Below are positions 12,666 through 25,056 of a DNA stretch of 64,000 bases, piece by piece (position 1 is the first letter of the stretch; every line of letters begins with the position of its first letter). The translations under genes and the position numbers were made by a program. The notes beneath the pieces were generated by a model that was not told the origin of the DNA, made no database searches, and saw only the letters and a program-made list of their open reading frames with translations. Location: assembly GCA_019914995.1 (NCBI GenBank), contig CM034127.1:6758001-6822000 (forward strand), read 5' to 3'. Source of the stretch: Acanthochlamys bracteata (Eukaryota > Streptophyta > Magnoliopsida > Pandanales > Velloziaceae).

Positions 12666-15600
12666 TCAGAGAAACTCAGGATCAGGCAAAGGTGTGAAAA
12701 CAGGCTTCTCCTTATCCTTAGTTGCAGCATTGCCTGCACCGCTGCTTTTCCGTCGAGGTTTCGCTTCGCCGATCATGGTGAGGACATCTCTCATTGATGG
12801 CCGGTCTTTCGGGAGCTTAGCGGTACAGAGAACTGCAATGCGGAGCAGAAGAAGCATCTCTTCTTGTATGTGTTTGGACTGGCCACAGATGCTTCGGTCA
12901 AAAACTTCTTCTACTCTGTTGCACTGTAGCTTTTCTCGGACCCACCCGACGATGTCTTGGCTCTCGCCGAACTCAGGCTCGATTGGTCTCCGCCCGGTGA
13001 CGAGTTCCATTAGAACTACTCCGAAGCTGTAGATGTCGCTCTTCTGGTCCACCTTCAAAGTGTAGCCGTACTCTGTATTTAACGACATTGTTAGGCTTAG
13101 TGTTGACACGATGATATTAATGGAAAAATAAATTTAATTGGCAGGAAGTCTTACTCTATGAATGGCCATTCGTGAGATTATACCTTCTTGAATATTAATC
13201 TTACTATGAGATTAATTTTGCAACAAAAAGGTTTCCATGTAACATAAAGTTAATCTATGTAAAAGTCTTGAAATTCTCCGGGAGCAATGTGCGCAGGAAT
13301 GGTGATTATTGCTAATTTGAATGAATTGAATTGAATAAAGGTGCGCAGGAATGCAAACTCACCGGGAGCAATGTAACCATAAGATCCGGCGACCACCGAG
13401 ACGGTCTCGTTCTTTCGCAGCATAATTTTGGCGAGTCCAAAATCAGCAATCCTCGCATCGAGATTGGCATCAAGCAAGATGTTGTTAGACTTTACATCTC
13501 GGTGGATTACCGGCGGGCTGCAGTCATGGTGAAGGTATGCTAAACCCTGCGCCACGCCTGCTGCAACGTTGTACCTTGATACCCAATCAACGAGCACTTT
13601 CCCTGATGGCGGCCCGTGTAACGCTTCCCACAAGCTCCCGTTTGGCATATACTCGTAGAGTATCATCGCGTCGGTGTCGTTGCGAAGATAACCTAGAAGC
13701 CGGACTATGTTTCTGTGCCTCAAACGCCCGAGTAGTCCTACCTCACCTTCGATATCGCCCGCAACGCTGCCTGCGTCGTCGTTGTTGTTGCTTGTTCTCC
13801 ATAGCTTCTTTACGGCAACGATTGCGTTGTGCCGCGGCATGTCAGCCTTGTAGACTATGCCTGTCGCTCCCATTCCGACCACGTTGTTCTCTTTCACGCA
13901 GGCAAGAACTTCGGCACTTGTGAAATTTAGTCGTTGGTATGCAGTGAGCCGCCACGGCCATGTCCCACTCTCCTCATCGAAACGGTTCATGCAGCACCCT
14001 GCGGTCCCGTCTATGTACCAGTATTTGTAAAGCAACCGGGCACCGTATAGAGCTATGGTTATTGCGAGAACTGCAGCAATTCCGACCATCCATCCAGCGA
14101 CTATGTGCTTGATGTGGGTCCCACGAGGCCTCTCTGAGGATACCAAAGGAGAGTCCCCGGGGCAGGGGGGCAGCACAGCTCCGCAAAGGCCTGGGTTTCC
14201 GGCAAGATCGTCGGGGTTTATTGTTCTCAGCAGTGCATTTGCTGGGACCCGGCCGGAGAGCTTGTTGTAAGAAAGGTTTAGAGTCTCGAGCGTCGGAGAG
14301 CTGCCGAAGTTTTCGGGAATAGGCCCGGTAAGTTGGTTGTTGGAGAGATCAAGAACGGAGAGAGTCGGCATCATTGCAATGGCTCGTGGAATCTTTCCGG
14401 TAAACCCGTTGCTTCGGAGGCTGAGGCTCACAAGCCGCTCGCAGGACGCAAGGCATGCCGGAATCTGACCGGTGAGCTTGTTGTTTGATAAATCAAGGGC
14501 GTTCAGTGACAGGCAGTCCTGGAATTGGTCTGGGATTCCTCCTGTCAGCTGGTTGTCGGAAACCAAGAATGTCTGAAGTGTTGTTATAGAGAGTATGTTT
14601 GATGGCAGCGTGAGCTGAAGCCTGTTGCGAGACAAATCGATAAAAGAGAGAGAAGTAGATGAGGCAATATCATCGGGAATCTCGCCTGAGATGTCATTGT
14701 CGGCGAGCTCAAGCCGTTGAAGTCTCGGCAACCGTCCAAGACCACTCGGGATCGTGCCATTAAGCCTGTTGCTCTGCATGCGTACACGCACTAGTGACAA
14801 GCAGGTCGTGAGACCGGCAGGAATTCTACCGGAGAAAGCATTGTTGAATAATATGAGCTTAGTGAGATTTCCTCCGTTGCATAAGCCTGCGGGGATTTCC
14901 CCGGACAACATGTTCGTCGAAACATCGACCCACTGCAGGGACGAGTTGCGGCCCAGATTTGCCGGTAACTCGCCAGTCAGCGAGTTGGTCCATAGCTCTA
15001 GAACCTCCAGCTGCGGCAATTCCCCAATTCCGGTGGGCACCGGGCCTTTTAATCTGTTACACATTAGATTCAACAGCTGCAGATTGCTAAGCTGCCGAAG
15101 CTCCGGGGGAATGGTTCCTGTCAACATGTTGTCCGACAAGTCCAGCATGACTAAGGACGAAATATTCCCCAGCTCCTTCGGGATTTCGCCTTCCAAGTTG
15201 TTCTTGTACAAGAAGATTGTGTCAAGCATCTGCAGCCTCCCGAGCTCGGGCGGTATGGATCCTCCAAGATTTCCCAAAGCCATATCAAGGTACCGAAGTT
15301 TCGTGAGGTTGCCGAACTCTGGCGGTATGCCACCTTCAAACTCATTGTAACTGATGATAAGCTTCTCCAACGACAACAGCTCGCCGAGCTCCGGCGGAAG
15401 TCTTCCCGTAAGATTATTTCCTGATAAACCCAAGAACTTCAGCTTCTTCAATTGTCTGTAACTCACCGGAATGGAGCCCTCGAAGAAGCTTCCTCTCAAG
15501 TCAAGAATCTCAAGCTGCGTTACGTTGCCGATGTCCTCAGGAAGCAGGCCATTGAAGTTGTTGCCAGAGATATTGATAGCAGTGAGCACCAGTGATGAAC

Positions 15601-15937
15601 TGAGACCCGGAGGGAACGGGCCATAGAGATTGTTATCACTGAGGTCGATGTGAACAAGTGCTGGAAGTCGCCTGAAGTCTTGTGTAACATTGCCAGTGAG
15701 GTTAAGATGAGCGAGGACAAGTCTTTCTACAGCGCCAACAGAGTTGCACCAGATTCCGGTCCAGTTACAGTGCGGCGAGTCAGGTGTCCAATCTTTTAGT
15801 GCCTCAAGGGGATCCGTTAGGCTGGATTTGATCGAAAGCAATGTGGTGGCTTCACTGTTGTCGGCCGCGAGAACTTCCACGTGGCAGAACGCAATACAAG
15901 ATAACAATATTGCGAAGCAGAGAAAACTTCTAGTCAT
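12666..15937 (-). CDS. MIK1: LRR receptor-like protein kinase, MIK1/PXL group
   Basis: CDS is complement(12666..13072, 13363..15937): 993 residues, two exons. The 290-bp intron (13073-13362) has GT and AG ends and splits the codon for Glu in the IAPEYGY segment, as is common in this family. Order: signal peptide about 1-24, LRR N-terminal cap with paired cysteines (HCNWTGIWC), about 21 LRRs of 24 residues, a C-terminal cap near [13 protein letters not shown], one membrane helix about 612-634, and a kinase domain from about 680. Visible kinase residues are the G-loop GMGATG (688-693), Lys710, HRD (Asp814), DFG (Asp832) and APE. It is therefore an RD kinase expected to be active at the plasma membrane. 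The ectodomain follows Arabidopsis MIK1 (PXL2) along its whole length, for example [16 protein letters not shown] and [17 protein letters not shown]. Relatives perceive CLE or other small peptides; the ligand here is unknown. GC content is clearly above the surrounding DNA. Confidence 0.95.
13258..13371 (-). repeat. Short duplication of the exon 1 end within the kinase intron
   Basis: The exon end ATTGCTCCCG and the adjoining words (GCATTCCTGCGCAC) appear twice, about 100 bp apart. The copy at 13363-13372 is followed by GTGAGT and is the real donor. The copy near 13273-13284 is followed by GAGAATTT and has no GT. It looks like a local duplication of the splice-site region that left an inactive donor inside the intron. 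Confidence 0.7.
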
Positions 15938-18900
15938 ATTTGCTCCCCGGCTGATTCTTCTTTCTTCTTGTTGTTGTTCTCGGTCTGTTCCTCTAGTTCT
16001 GTGCCATTGTCGGATTTTTTAATCTCCTGCTGCGTCACTGCAAAAACAGAGAGAGGCAGAGGAAAAGCTGGAGAAGAGAAAATGAGTGTGGGAAGCTGGT
16101 TTTGAAGAAGCAGGTATGAGTGAGAAGTTGTCTAATTAATAAATAAATAATTACTTAATTGGTTTGTTATTGAATAATTGGGGGTTGAATTTGCTTAGTG
16201 GTTTTGTAAGCTGTACTAATTCGTGAGGGAGGTCTAGTGTTGTGCGACAGGCTGTTAATGAGAGCATAATCACTAGAGGGATTTTGGAAGTTTTATCGAA
16301 ACATACTTCCAACATCAAACATGGGGAAGAATTTGTTAGAATTAGCCAGAGCATATGGAGTACGATCTCCTATTACTATGACAAATAGAATAACACATTA
16401 ATTTATTAAGAAAGTTGTACGAGAGAGGTGAAGTTCCTCTCTCAGTGTGACAGAGGAGATCTAGCTTTGCAGGTGAATAAGAAAAGCAAAAGTGTTGAAA
16501 CTGAGTTGATTGGTTTTGGATTTATTCTAGGTTAGTTCAGTGAAATGCTAATTTTAGTTGAGCAGTTCTACATAGGGATCAGGGATTAATAGGACTTTTT
16601 ACTGGTAGAAACTTGGTTTGAAAGGCAGATTAAAGCTATACTAACAGGGTGATTAGATTAGAGTAGGATGTTTTTCTATTTTCTTGGAAGTATGGCTGTA
16701 TGTTGAAACTCCAACCATCTACTTCTCTACACAGGTCAAAACTAACATGTAGCTATGAGCGTTTAATGTTCAAATTAAGGCGTTCAAGCTCGTAAAGAAC
16801 AATAGCAATACTTAGAGTCATAATCTATTAGATAACAAGATGACTTCTCAAAACATAAGACAACATTACAAAACGTGAAAGTTTTTAAACTGTTAGATGA
16901 ATAAAGTCAATATATGGATAGTTGCATATGATTTTGGTGCTCTATTTTGCTCTAAAGAAAAATGCTGACATTCTTGACAGAAATGGTCATAAACTACATT
17001 CACATGTAAGCGGCAAAAGGCAAGAATCAATGAGCAAGGGAAATTAATATATGAGATTTAGTCTCTTTATATTGATAATGCAGTTCATGATCATTATTAG
17101 TATCTTTCTGCTTATAATCTTCTTATGTTGGGAATGCCAAGTTCAGATGCTTCAATATTCTCAAGCAAAAATGTTATTTTGGAGAAATCTTGAGCAATCA
17201 AATTCAAGCCATATATATGTTTGCAGAACAGAAGTGTATCAGGAGTTTGAAGCATTAATCAGTCCATGACTCTTGTCCAAATCAAGGGACAGGCCAATTT
17301 ATGATCCCAAATTCCCAACCGACTCTTAACCCTTTGAAGTAGCACTTTCTCTGTGATGTTTCCATTGATGAATGACTACGAATTAGCTCAAAAATAAATG
17401 TAAATATCAGTTAATAATAATACTGCAAACATATGTTGGGCCCATTTAGAGTTGGTTGATCAGTTGGTGAATGGCATGAATAACCCATTAACGCAAACCC
17501 TTATCAGCTGGGAATGGATGATTGGCTTCATTAGGAATCTTTGCATGTTATTTTGTTGTATCAACGACTAAGAAAGACAACTTTCATCATCTTTTTTCCC
17601 CTTCTTATATAAAAATGACAAATGCCTAAAGAGTAAGTTGTCATTTTAAGACTTGAAAGGGCAAAAACTCCACTGTTTAGCATTATGCAGTCTGCCGTTT
17701 CCTTGTGCACGGATTGCATATAACTGTATTCTTCTTTAGTTGTAGAGCCAACTAATATGGGAGTGGAATTGCAAACCAAGCTTAGTTAGGAGTTGTTGAG
17801 AGTATTTGAAATACTTGCATGGTATTTATAATTCATACAGCGACAAGAAAGAAAAAGTTTTTTTCATTTCCCCCAAAAGAGTGAGGAACCAACACAAAAA
17901 ATATGCAAATGCCAGTCATAGAGATAAGATTGAGAATTTGACATTCGCCTAACAACCGCAATAGCAGTAGCGCAACTAGGTAGTGACTCAATTACTTGGC
18001 CACATGCACACATGCAGCGTGGTCCAAACACAAAAAACTCTTTCCATATTTTTTTAAAACCATGATTCACCACCCAATTTTAATTTAAAGTATCTAATCT
18101 ATAATTATGCATTACACCGTGGGAGGCAGACGGAACGCATGTGGAACCCTGAACGTTTCTATTCACCAAAATATAAATTCAAAATTATTTGTTGATGATT
18201 AAGCTATGGAATGACTCTTCATTTTTTTTAAATGTTTGTTTTGTTTATTTTTCAAAACATTAGGTGAAGATATTGATGACAAGAGTTTAGGGTGCTAGAT
18301 ATTAGTGATAGTGGCAACGGCAATCATCGAGCATTTGATTAGAAGGCTCTCGTTCTTCTTTTCACCTTTTCTTTACTTTGGTAATAAGCTTCTTCAAATG
18401 ATATTGATTTATATGCATAAATTCAATGCTAAAAGTTCATGTGTTTATCTTGAAATTTAAGAGAGCACGTCATTAACAAAGGATTGTTTAACATTGATTG
18501 ATGCTTAAAATTTTTTCGCATGGAAGAGGTTTAGGATACTTAATAGTGTCTTCAATATCATGTAACCAAAGTAACACACTATGCTCTGACAAAAAGTTTA
18601 TATTTTAGATTATTCAACAAAATGCAGTCTATATGTAGTAAATTACCGCAGTATGTAGTTTAGATTTTAGGTTATTTGACAAAATTCCGTGTATATGAAG
18701 TTACAACAGTATTTATTACTTGCTCTAATAATTCAAAACTTGTTTGTATTTGGGTTTGAGAATCACCACTTTTTAATAATATGTTTAGCTACATTGTATT
18801 TTTCATTGAGTATGTACTGGTAACTCGCTATGTTGGGAGGGCAACTTGCATTACATAATTAGGGAGGAAGGACAATTGAAAAACAGTCGCTTAAAACTTT

Positions 18901-19899
18901 AAGAGGCTAGTTTGTTGATCATGAAAGGCTTGAGAGCGCCGGCCATTGGGCTTGAGCAACAAAGGTTATTGTGTTGTTCCAAAATTTTCGTCCTTATAAT
19001 TTATTTTTTTAACTAAAAATAATTTATAAATTTATTTTTAATTATAATAAATAAAAATTAATTTTTAATTAATTTATTTCTAAAAAGTTAAATTTATTTT
19101 TAATAATACTATATATTGTAATTTATTTATTAATAACATACTTTAATAGTAATTTATTTTTTGCCAAAAAAAATATTATTGTGACTGCTGAATATATAAA
19201 AGTTTATGAACTTGTGGCGCGTGTTCTTTCTCTTCGATTTTATTTCGGATTCTTGAGTCAGCAGATCTGAGATATATATTACATGTCTATTATGGTTTAA
19301 GTGTCGCCTTTCTAGAGTTGGTATAGTTTCTGATATAGATGGTGATGTTTGTGTTTGATCCTTCTAATTCTTCACTCTTATCACTTTTGCCTATTCAACC
19401 ATGCAGCTCCATATTCAACTAGAAAGAATGGTTAGATGCTACTCAAGAATTAAATTTTGCAGGGTACATTTGTACTATGTTTTGAAATTTTATGTGGAGT
19501 TTCATGATCGAGAATTCAGTAATGGTAGCTTTTGTACTATCTTTTAAGCAATTTTTGAAATTTTATGTTGACATGATCGAGAATGGTAGCTTGCATGACT
19601 AGTTGCTGCATAACTGTAACTTTTAAACATCTTTTGTTGCATCCATCAATTCAATTAGAATGCAGGGATTGATTTTCTTTGCGTGAATTGCTATGTTTTG
19701 GCATTTCTTACGTAATGAGGCAGTTTGTAGTCTTGTAACGTTGTTATTTGTCTATTCTGGCAGCAAAGTGGTAAGGAGGAAGCATGCACACGTGTAGATT
19801 GTGATCTTTCAAAATGAGATGGTAGCCCTTAGGGAAGTATAACAAGAAGGTATAGCAGGTGGCTATGCCCTAAACATTTATGTATATGTTTTGCTTGTC
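15938..19899. other. Upstream region of the receptor kinase and spacer
   Basis: Just upstream of the kinase start is a pyrimidine- and purine-rich leader (15938-16100), probably its 5' UTR. No clear TATA box was seen. The rest holds no recognised gene. 18960-19160 is very AT-rich and made of TTTATTTTTAATTA-type words, like the palindromic repeats elsewhere. Short ORFs at 16151-16354 (-), 17051-17269 (+), 17561-17779 (-) and 17864-18073 (-) match nothing I recognise. Confidence 0.5.
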
Positions 19900-20027
19900 A
19901 CTCATATTATATGGTTGTTTGGTTTGAGATTATGATGCTTCGGCTTTGATTTCAGTGATCATTGTTATGTATTATATATTCTAATAATAATGTTGGTATA
20001 GTGAAGTGTATATTATACTATTATTAG

Positions 20028-20365
20028 ATGACTACACCACTCAAGAAGCATCGTACCAAAGAAGCTGTACATTGGTCAGATAGTTATGTTAGGACGTTCA
20101 GTGAACTTTGCAAAGAAAAGATCAAGAAAGGTAATAAGATGTCATCAGATTTCAGCGAGAGGGTTGGCTTAACATTCGTCGTGCATTCAATGGCTATTTT
20201 AAGGAGAGTTTTGACAAAAAATTGCTGAAAAATCATTGAGATGTTATAAACACTGATTTTACTTTTTATAAGAAGTTAGTTTCTGATTAAACGGGTTTGT
20301 GATGAGACACTCTAAATAATAAAATCGTTACTAATGATGAGTGATGGGATACAAAGATTGAGTTA
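20028..20365 (+). pseudogene. Myb/SANT-like protein of the Harbinger element, N-terminal part
   Basis: The frame starting at 20028 (MTTPLKKHRTKEAVHWSDSY) carries the Myb/SANT-like (Myb_DNA-bind_3) pattern: W-S-D, FSELCKEKIKKGNK, a hydrophobic helix, then in a shifted frame NGYFKESFDKKLLKNH, DVINTDFTFYKKLVSD and the GxGWD-like and NDExWDTKI segments. In intact relatives these read on as one trihelix-type domain that helps the transposase bind element ends. Here a frameshift near 20185 and several stops break it. The sequence resumes after the hAT insertion with LPPAVMTNKDLFLASSS and SNSYIKRRS, a low-complexity linker region of such proteins. Confidence 0.75.
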
Positions 20366-20679
20366 CATATATCTCTTTGCTTCATATAAAGTTTAAGTTG
20401 TGTTTATACTGTGTTTTTAGTTTCATTAATATGCTAATGTTTCGTTACTTGAACATGCTGATTTTAGGTAAAACAAATTTAAGGGTAAGGACTTATCTTT
20501 CATATGTGATCGGTATAGTTGTCTATTTGACGAGATTGTTTCTACGGGTGAGAAGGTAAACTCTGCATCACAACCTGACAGAGATTACTTAAATGAATGC
20601 GAAGGTCCATGCAACGAAAAAGGTAGTGGGAATAATGATCATGTTCACAAAGAATCTGATGGTCCTCAAGACTTACCAC

Positions 20680-21452
20680 CAAGATTGTCAGGATCGGAAT
20701 TTTATGTACGATCGTTTCGCTTGTATAGGATCGTAAAATCGGAATTTTAAATAAGATCATAAGATCTTACTTATCGATAATTTTTTATAAAATTAATTAA
20801 TACTTTTAAATATTTAGATAGTACTTATTAAAATTGCTGAAAATTAAAAACATAATTTTTCTTATATTTTATCTTAATATAATAAATTAATAATTTTCAT
20901 ATTTATAGTTTAGATAAACTATATCTGTAATAATTTTTTATATTCATTTAACTTATTATCATAATATCTTTACAGATTATATTATTATTTTATAAATATA
21001 CACTTATATAGTTATTCAATATTTAGAAAATCTAATTTGTTTATGTAATCAATTAATTAAGCGTCAACCAATCGTCTTTATCGTCTTAAAATAAAGATAA
21101 ATAAATATAATCTAAAATACCACCATATAGAAAATATTTTTCTCTTACAATAAATCTCTCACAAAATAAACCAAACACAACTGCATCCGCTACAAACGAA
21201 CGATTGATCTTTTTTAACTATTCTAACTTCACTCAAAATCCTCGAGAGCTCTCTTGATTCATGAAAATTTTTTATAAGCTGAAATCGTAAGATCGCAAGT
21301 AAAATCGGGATATTAAAGATTTTAGAATTAAAATCGGGATCTTACATATTAGAAGTAAGATCGGGATCTTCTATCAAATAGGATCGTTTTGTTGATGTAC
21401 AATCATAAAATCGTAAAATCTTAATATTTAAATCAAAATTTTAACAACCATG
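20680..21452. mobile_element. Non-autonomous hAT-like element nested in the Harbinger relic
   Basis: CTTACCAC stands immediately before (20672-20679) and after (21453-21460) a 773-bp insert. The insert starts CAAGATTGTCAGGAT and ends ATTTTAACAACCATG, whose reverse complement CATGGTTGTTAAAAT matches the start at 10 of 15 positions. An 8-bp duplication and a CANGRTTGT tip fit the hAT superfamily. Subterminal words such as GATCGTAAAATCG and CGGGATCTTAC recur in both orientations. No transposase frame is present. Removing the insert leaves DGPQDLPPAVMTNKD, a natural continuation of the host element's reading frame. If the next C is counted, the duplication is 9 bp and a Mutator-like origin is the alternative. 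Confidence 0.82.
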
Positions 21453-22118
21453 CTTACCACCTGCCGTAATGACTAATAAAGACTTGTTTCTAGCGTCTAG
21501 CTCTAGATCTATTGTTAAAGCGCCATATAGAAGCAATAGCTACATAAAAAGGAGGTCACTATAGCAGAGTTTGAATTCAATTGCAAAAATCATATATGCA
21601 GAAGCTCCTGTATTTACAGAGGCACTATCACAAGGACAACCACAACATAGTGACCTATGATAGAATGCATACATATACTTAAGCAGATTTTAGGAATCCG
21701 ACGTGGTGGCGTCCGGTGAAACCATACTTATATGTTATCCAAAAGAGTGGGCAGACCGTTTGTCATGGTTAAAGTACATTTATAATTAAAATATGAAAAA
21801 GAATCATGTAGAGCATATGAAAAAGAACCCATGAGGCACTCTGTTGTAATGGAACTGTCTTGATTTTGGTTTATGTTGTTGTATCCGTATGTTTTTTGTT
21901 TTCAGTTTACTGTATTTTTTTCATTATCTAATAGGTTTATGTATGCAAACCCTTGACAATTACTTATTATATATCTTGCCGTGCATTATGTTTGTTATAG
22001 TTTGATCGTTATGTTTGATTTACGATATATTTGTGTATCTTTGTTATCACTTTTGTGTTATGTTTGTTATTCACGTATAATTGTTAACTTTTATATTGTG
22101 ATTTTTGTTCATAGATTA

Positions 22119-23260
22119 ATGGCTTATACAGAGGATGATGATAGTTGCACGCCTTTGACAAATTTTTATGATAAAGATCACAATAACGAAGGTATAGATG
22201 AATGTATATAACTCATTCGGTCAGGTATGCGTGAAGCTGTTTATGTCGAGATGTACATGATGAAAACTCTTTGTCACACATATATACATACGAGCCATTG
22301 AAATATTTATAAAAATATTAACGGATAGTTAAAGTCGATACCGTTCCAATTTTCGTATGAGAAAAGATATTTTTCTTTCATTGTGTAAAATCTTGCATAC
22401 ACGTTACAGATTGAAGCTAACTCGAGCAACAATAGTATAGGAGAGCGTTGTCATATTCTTGTTGACTTGCGCACACGGTTCTGCAAATAAATTACAAGAT
22501 ATATTTAAGCACTCGGACGAAACAATTCACAAACACTTTTGTAGGACGTTAAAAAGCGATATTTATTTTAATAACAGATTTTATTCGAAAACATCCACAA
22601 TAAATGAAAAACACAATCCACCATTGACCAAAAAATACACGATGTCTTCCTTGATTTTATGTAAGTAATTTCATTAATGATTCTCATAATGTTATATAGA
22701 AGTAAATTTATTATTCATTCATTTTAACTTTGAATATATAGTTAAAGGATGCATTGGAGCTTTGGACAGGAGGCATATAGAGGCTAAATTGCCTACAATG
22801 AGGTTAGTCGTAAAGGATATCCCATTCAGAATACTCTTGCCGTTTGTAATTTAAAAATATGCTTTATATTTGTGACGGCTGACTAGAAATAATGTACTCA
22901 CGATATAAGGATATTGTAGGATGCATTTTGTAGGCCGAATTTTTCTCATCCGAAAGGGAATAAATACTATTTGGTAAATGCAAATTTTTCACATTTCAAA
23001 CGACATCAGATATCATCTGAGCGACTTCCGACGTACAAGTAAAGCTCAGCTGTGGAAGCCTCGATGTCCAAATGAAAAGTTTAACCGTTTGTATTCTTTA
23101 TGTAGAAGTATCATTGGACGCACTTTTGGCGTCTGAAAAGCTTGGTTGCAATTTTAAGTCATATGCCGAGATATAAATTTGAATTCAACATGACATCGTA
23201 TTACCACGATGGCGATTCATATATTCACTTGGAGATAATGTGTTTACAATGATGCATTCG
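22119..23260 (+). pseudogene. HARBI1-like transposase of the PIF/Harbinger element
   Basis: Recognisable pieces in order: a probable N-terminus at 22119 (MAYTEDDDSC); the helix-turn-helix part LQDIFKHSDETIHKHFCRTL in 22459-22668; an intron at about 22662-22740 with GTAAGT and ATATAG ends; the first DDE block GCIGALDRRHIEAKLP at 22748-22798; the block PNFSHPKGNKYYLVNANFSH at about 22938-23000; and the C-terminal family signature EKFNRLYSLCRSIIGRTFGV at about 23072-23134. Intact relatives have CIGAIDGTHV, where the glycine and threonine are here replaced by arginines. Several frameshifts and stops show that it is dead. The family cuts and inserts DNA at TTA or TAA with a DDE nuclease. Confidence 0.8.
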
Positions 23261-24655
23261 CTTTTGCAGAACGTGAAATTTTGGTCCTATCAAACATAGA
23301 TGACTCGTATAGTACGTTCAATATTTAGCCGATTTAGATAAATGTTGATGACAACATTTGAAACGGCATACATACCGCGATGAAATTGCAATGAGAATGC
23401 CAAATGTATGATTACTTTTAAGCAATGTTTGATTATATATGTTCATACTCTTGTATCTATTTAATGAGGAAATATATTCTAAACTAACAACTTAGGTCAA
23501 TACAAATCAATCGTTTGATTAATACATAGTTTATATGACAATTATATTAAATATATGCCATGATAAGCATACATCAACTCTTATACAATGAAGGCAATTT
23601 CTTCACTATTTTTATATTTTCTTCATTTGAAAATGTTTCTTAACAAAAGGCACTTTCAAATATTTTTTATCCAAAATCTCCTTTCATATCCATAAGTAAA
23701 AGTTTCTTTTCCTTCCAAAAGCTCTTTTCTCAAAAAGCTCATTTTCGAAAAGTGCTCCCAAATATTGAAAAAATCTCTTTCCAAAAAGCCCTTAAAGAGT
23801 TTGACCAAAGCATCAGAAAAAGGCTGAAATAATCAGTTCAGGAAATTGATGGCAAGCTGAAAATTATTTTTGATACATTTAAGAAATGGCTTAAGAATCA
23901 GAGTGATGTATAAATTCTATACTTTGCTGTCACACCCTCTACCCAAAACTTCCAAAAGACTCATAGTCTTATTCTACTCAAAAGCCTTTGTTTATGTGTT
24001 TTGTTTGTTGGTTGCCTATATTTTTTATTATATTTTGCTCATGTAGTTACTGTTGTTGTTTTGTTTCTTGCCTTATGTTGCTGTCTTATGTAGTTTGAAG
24101 TAACTTGTTTTATGTTTTTAGAATATCATACTTTATTGCTTATGAAGAATGAATGTTTGCCTAGTTTGAATGCATAAATTATTGTTTATAAGTTATGCAT
24201 TCAAGTAGCATGGATGTTGCTCGATACTTAATCTAAATGATATCTAATCTACTACATGCATACATGTTGTTACTAATAAGCTCCTAAATCTTTTTTATAT
24301 TACAAAATTTGGGAGAAATTTTTGTAAGAATTATTTTGCAGGATGTTCATACACTAAGCGAAGACATATGCTATTCATATATTCATATGCTCATTAAAAA
24401 TACTGAAGGATCGAATTAAGGAGAGGAGCTACTAAGCTACTAAGTTACCGAGCTACTAGAATTATTGTAGCTATTACTACTAAATTAAGCTATGTTGCAT
24501 TTTTTAGTGTGTTTCTATATGCTAACAAATAATTCTTGATATCTAATAATGGAGATTAGATTTGAAATTCACTCCGATCATAAACCGAAAAATGAGTGCC
24601 CGGAAGTGCCCTTAAAGGCGTAGTGCTTCTATCCGTTTATATATATATATATATG
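23261..24655. other. AT-rich spacer, probable 3' flank of the Harbinger relic
   Basis: No gene recognised. 23600-23800 contains CAAAAGCTC, AAAAGTGCTCCCAAATA and AAAAGCCC words resembling the termini of dicot Harbinger elements, so part of this may be the element's 3' region. A TA microsatellite sits at about 24640-24654. Confidence 0.45.
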
Positions 24656-24827
24656 ATAGAAACACTATTTTTAGGCACATGGTGCACACGTCAACTAAAA
24701 GTGGCCGGCGAGATATAACAAATTCAGTCTCCACCGTTGAATATTAAGAATTATGAGTTAGAAAATATTGATAAAATTTCAGCTTAAATCGAAACTCTTG
24801 ATCAAAATAACACAAAAATTTAAAATT

Positions 24828-24867
<40 letters not shown>

Positions 24868-25056
24868 TTGTACTATTTTGATCAAGACCGATGTAGATTG
24901 GTTTGTATTTCAATTGAGTTGAAATTTTATGAATATATTTTCAACTCACAATTTTATATACCCAACGGTAGAGATTGAATTTGGATACCTAACCGACCAA
25001 AAGTAGCTTGCGTGTGCACCATGTGCATCTAAAGATGCTGTATGTCTCTAATACAA
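24656..25056. repeat. Palindromic (foldback) MITE with a central TA microsatellite
   Basis: Two arms of about 170 bp are inverted copies around a (TA)n tract at 24832-24863. Matching words include CACATGGTGCACACG near each outer end, AATTCAGTCTCCACCGTTG against AATTCAATCTCTACCGTTG, ATTATGAGTTAGAAAATAT against ATTGTGAGTTGAAAATATA, and CTTGATCAAAATA next to the centre. There is no coding capacity. The superfamily is uncertain because no clean target duplication could be read. Confidence 0.8.

Larger units (their letters stand above)
19900..23260 (+). mobile_element. PIF/Harbinger DNA transposon relic, two-ORF type
   Basis: Both proteins of a plant PIF/Harbinger element are present in the same direction: a Myb/SANT-like DNA-binding protein at 20028-20365 and onward to about 21640, and a HARBI1-like transposase at about 22119-23260. 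Both are damaged by stops and frameshifts. Terminal inverted repeats and a TTA or TAA target duplication could not be found, so the outer limits are approximate. A hAT-like element (20680-21452) interrupts the first ORF. Confidence 0.8.

Noticed and set aside
13537-13923. 128-codon plus ORF
   Set aside because: Antisense of the kinase domain; cysteine- and arginine-rich with no domain of its own.
14754-15350. 198-codon plus ORF opposite the receptor kinase
   Set aside because: It is the antisense shadow of the LRR coding exon, kept open by the regular 72-base LRR period.
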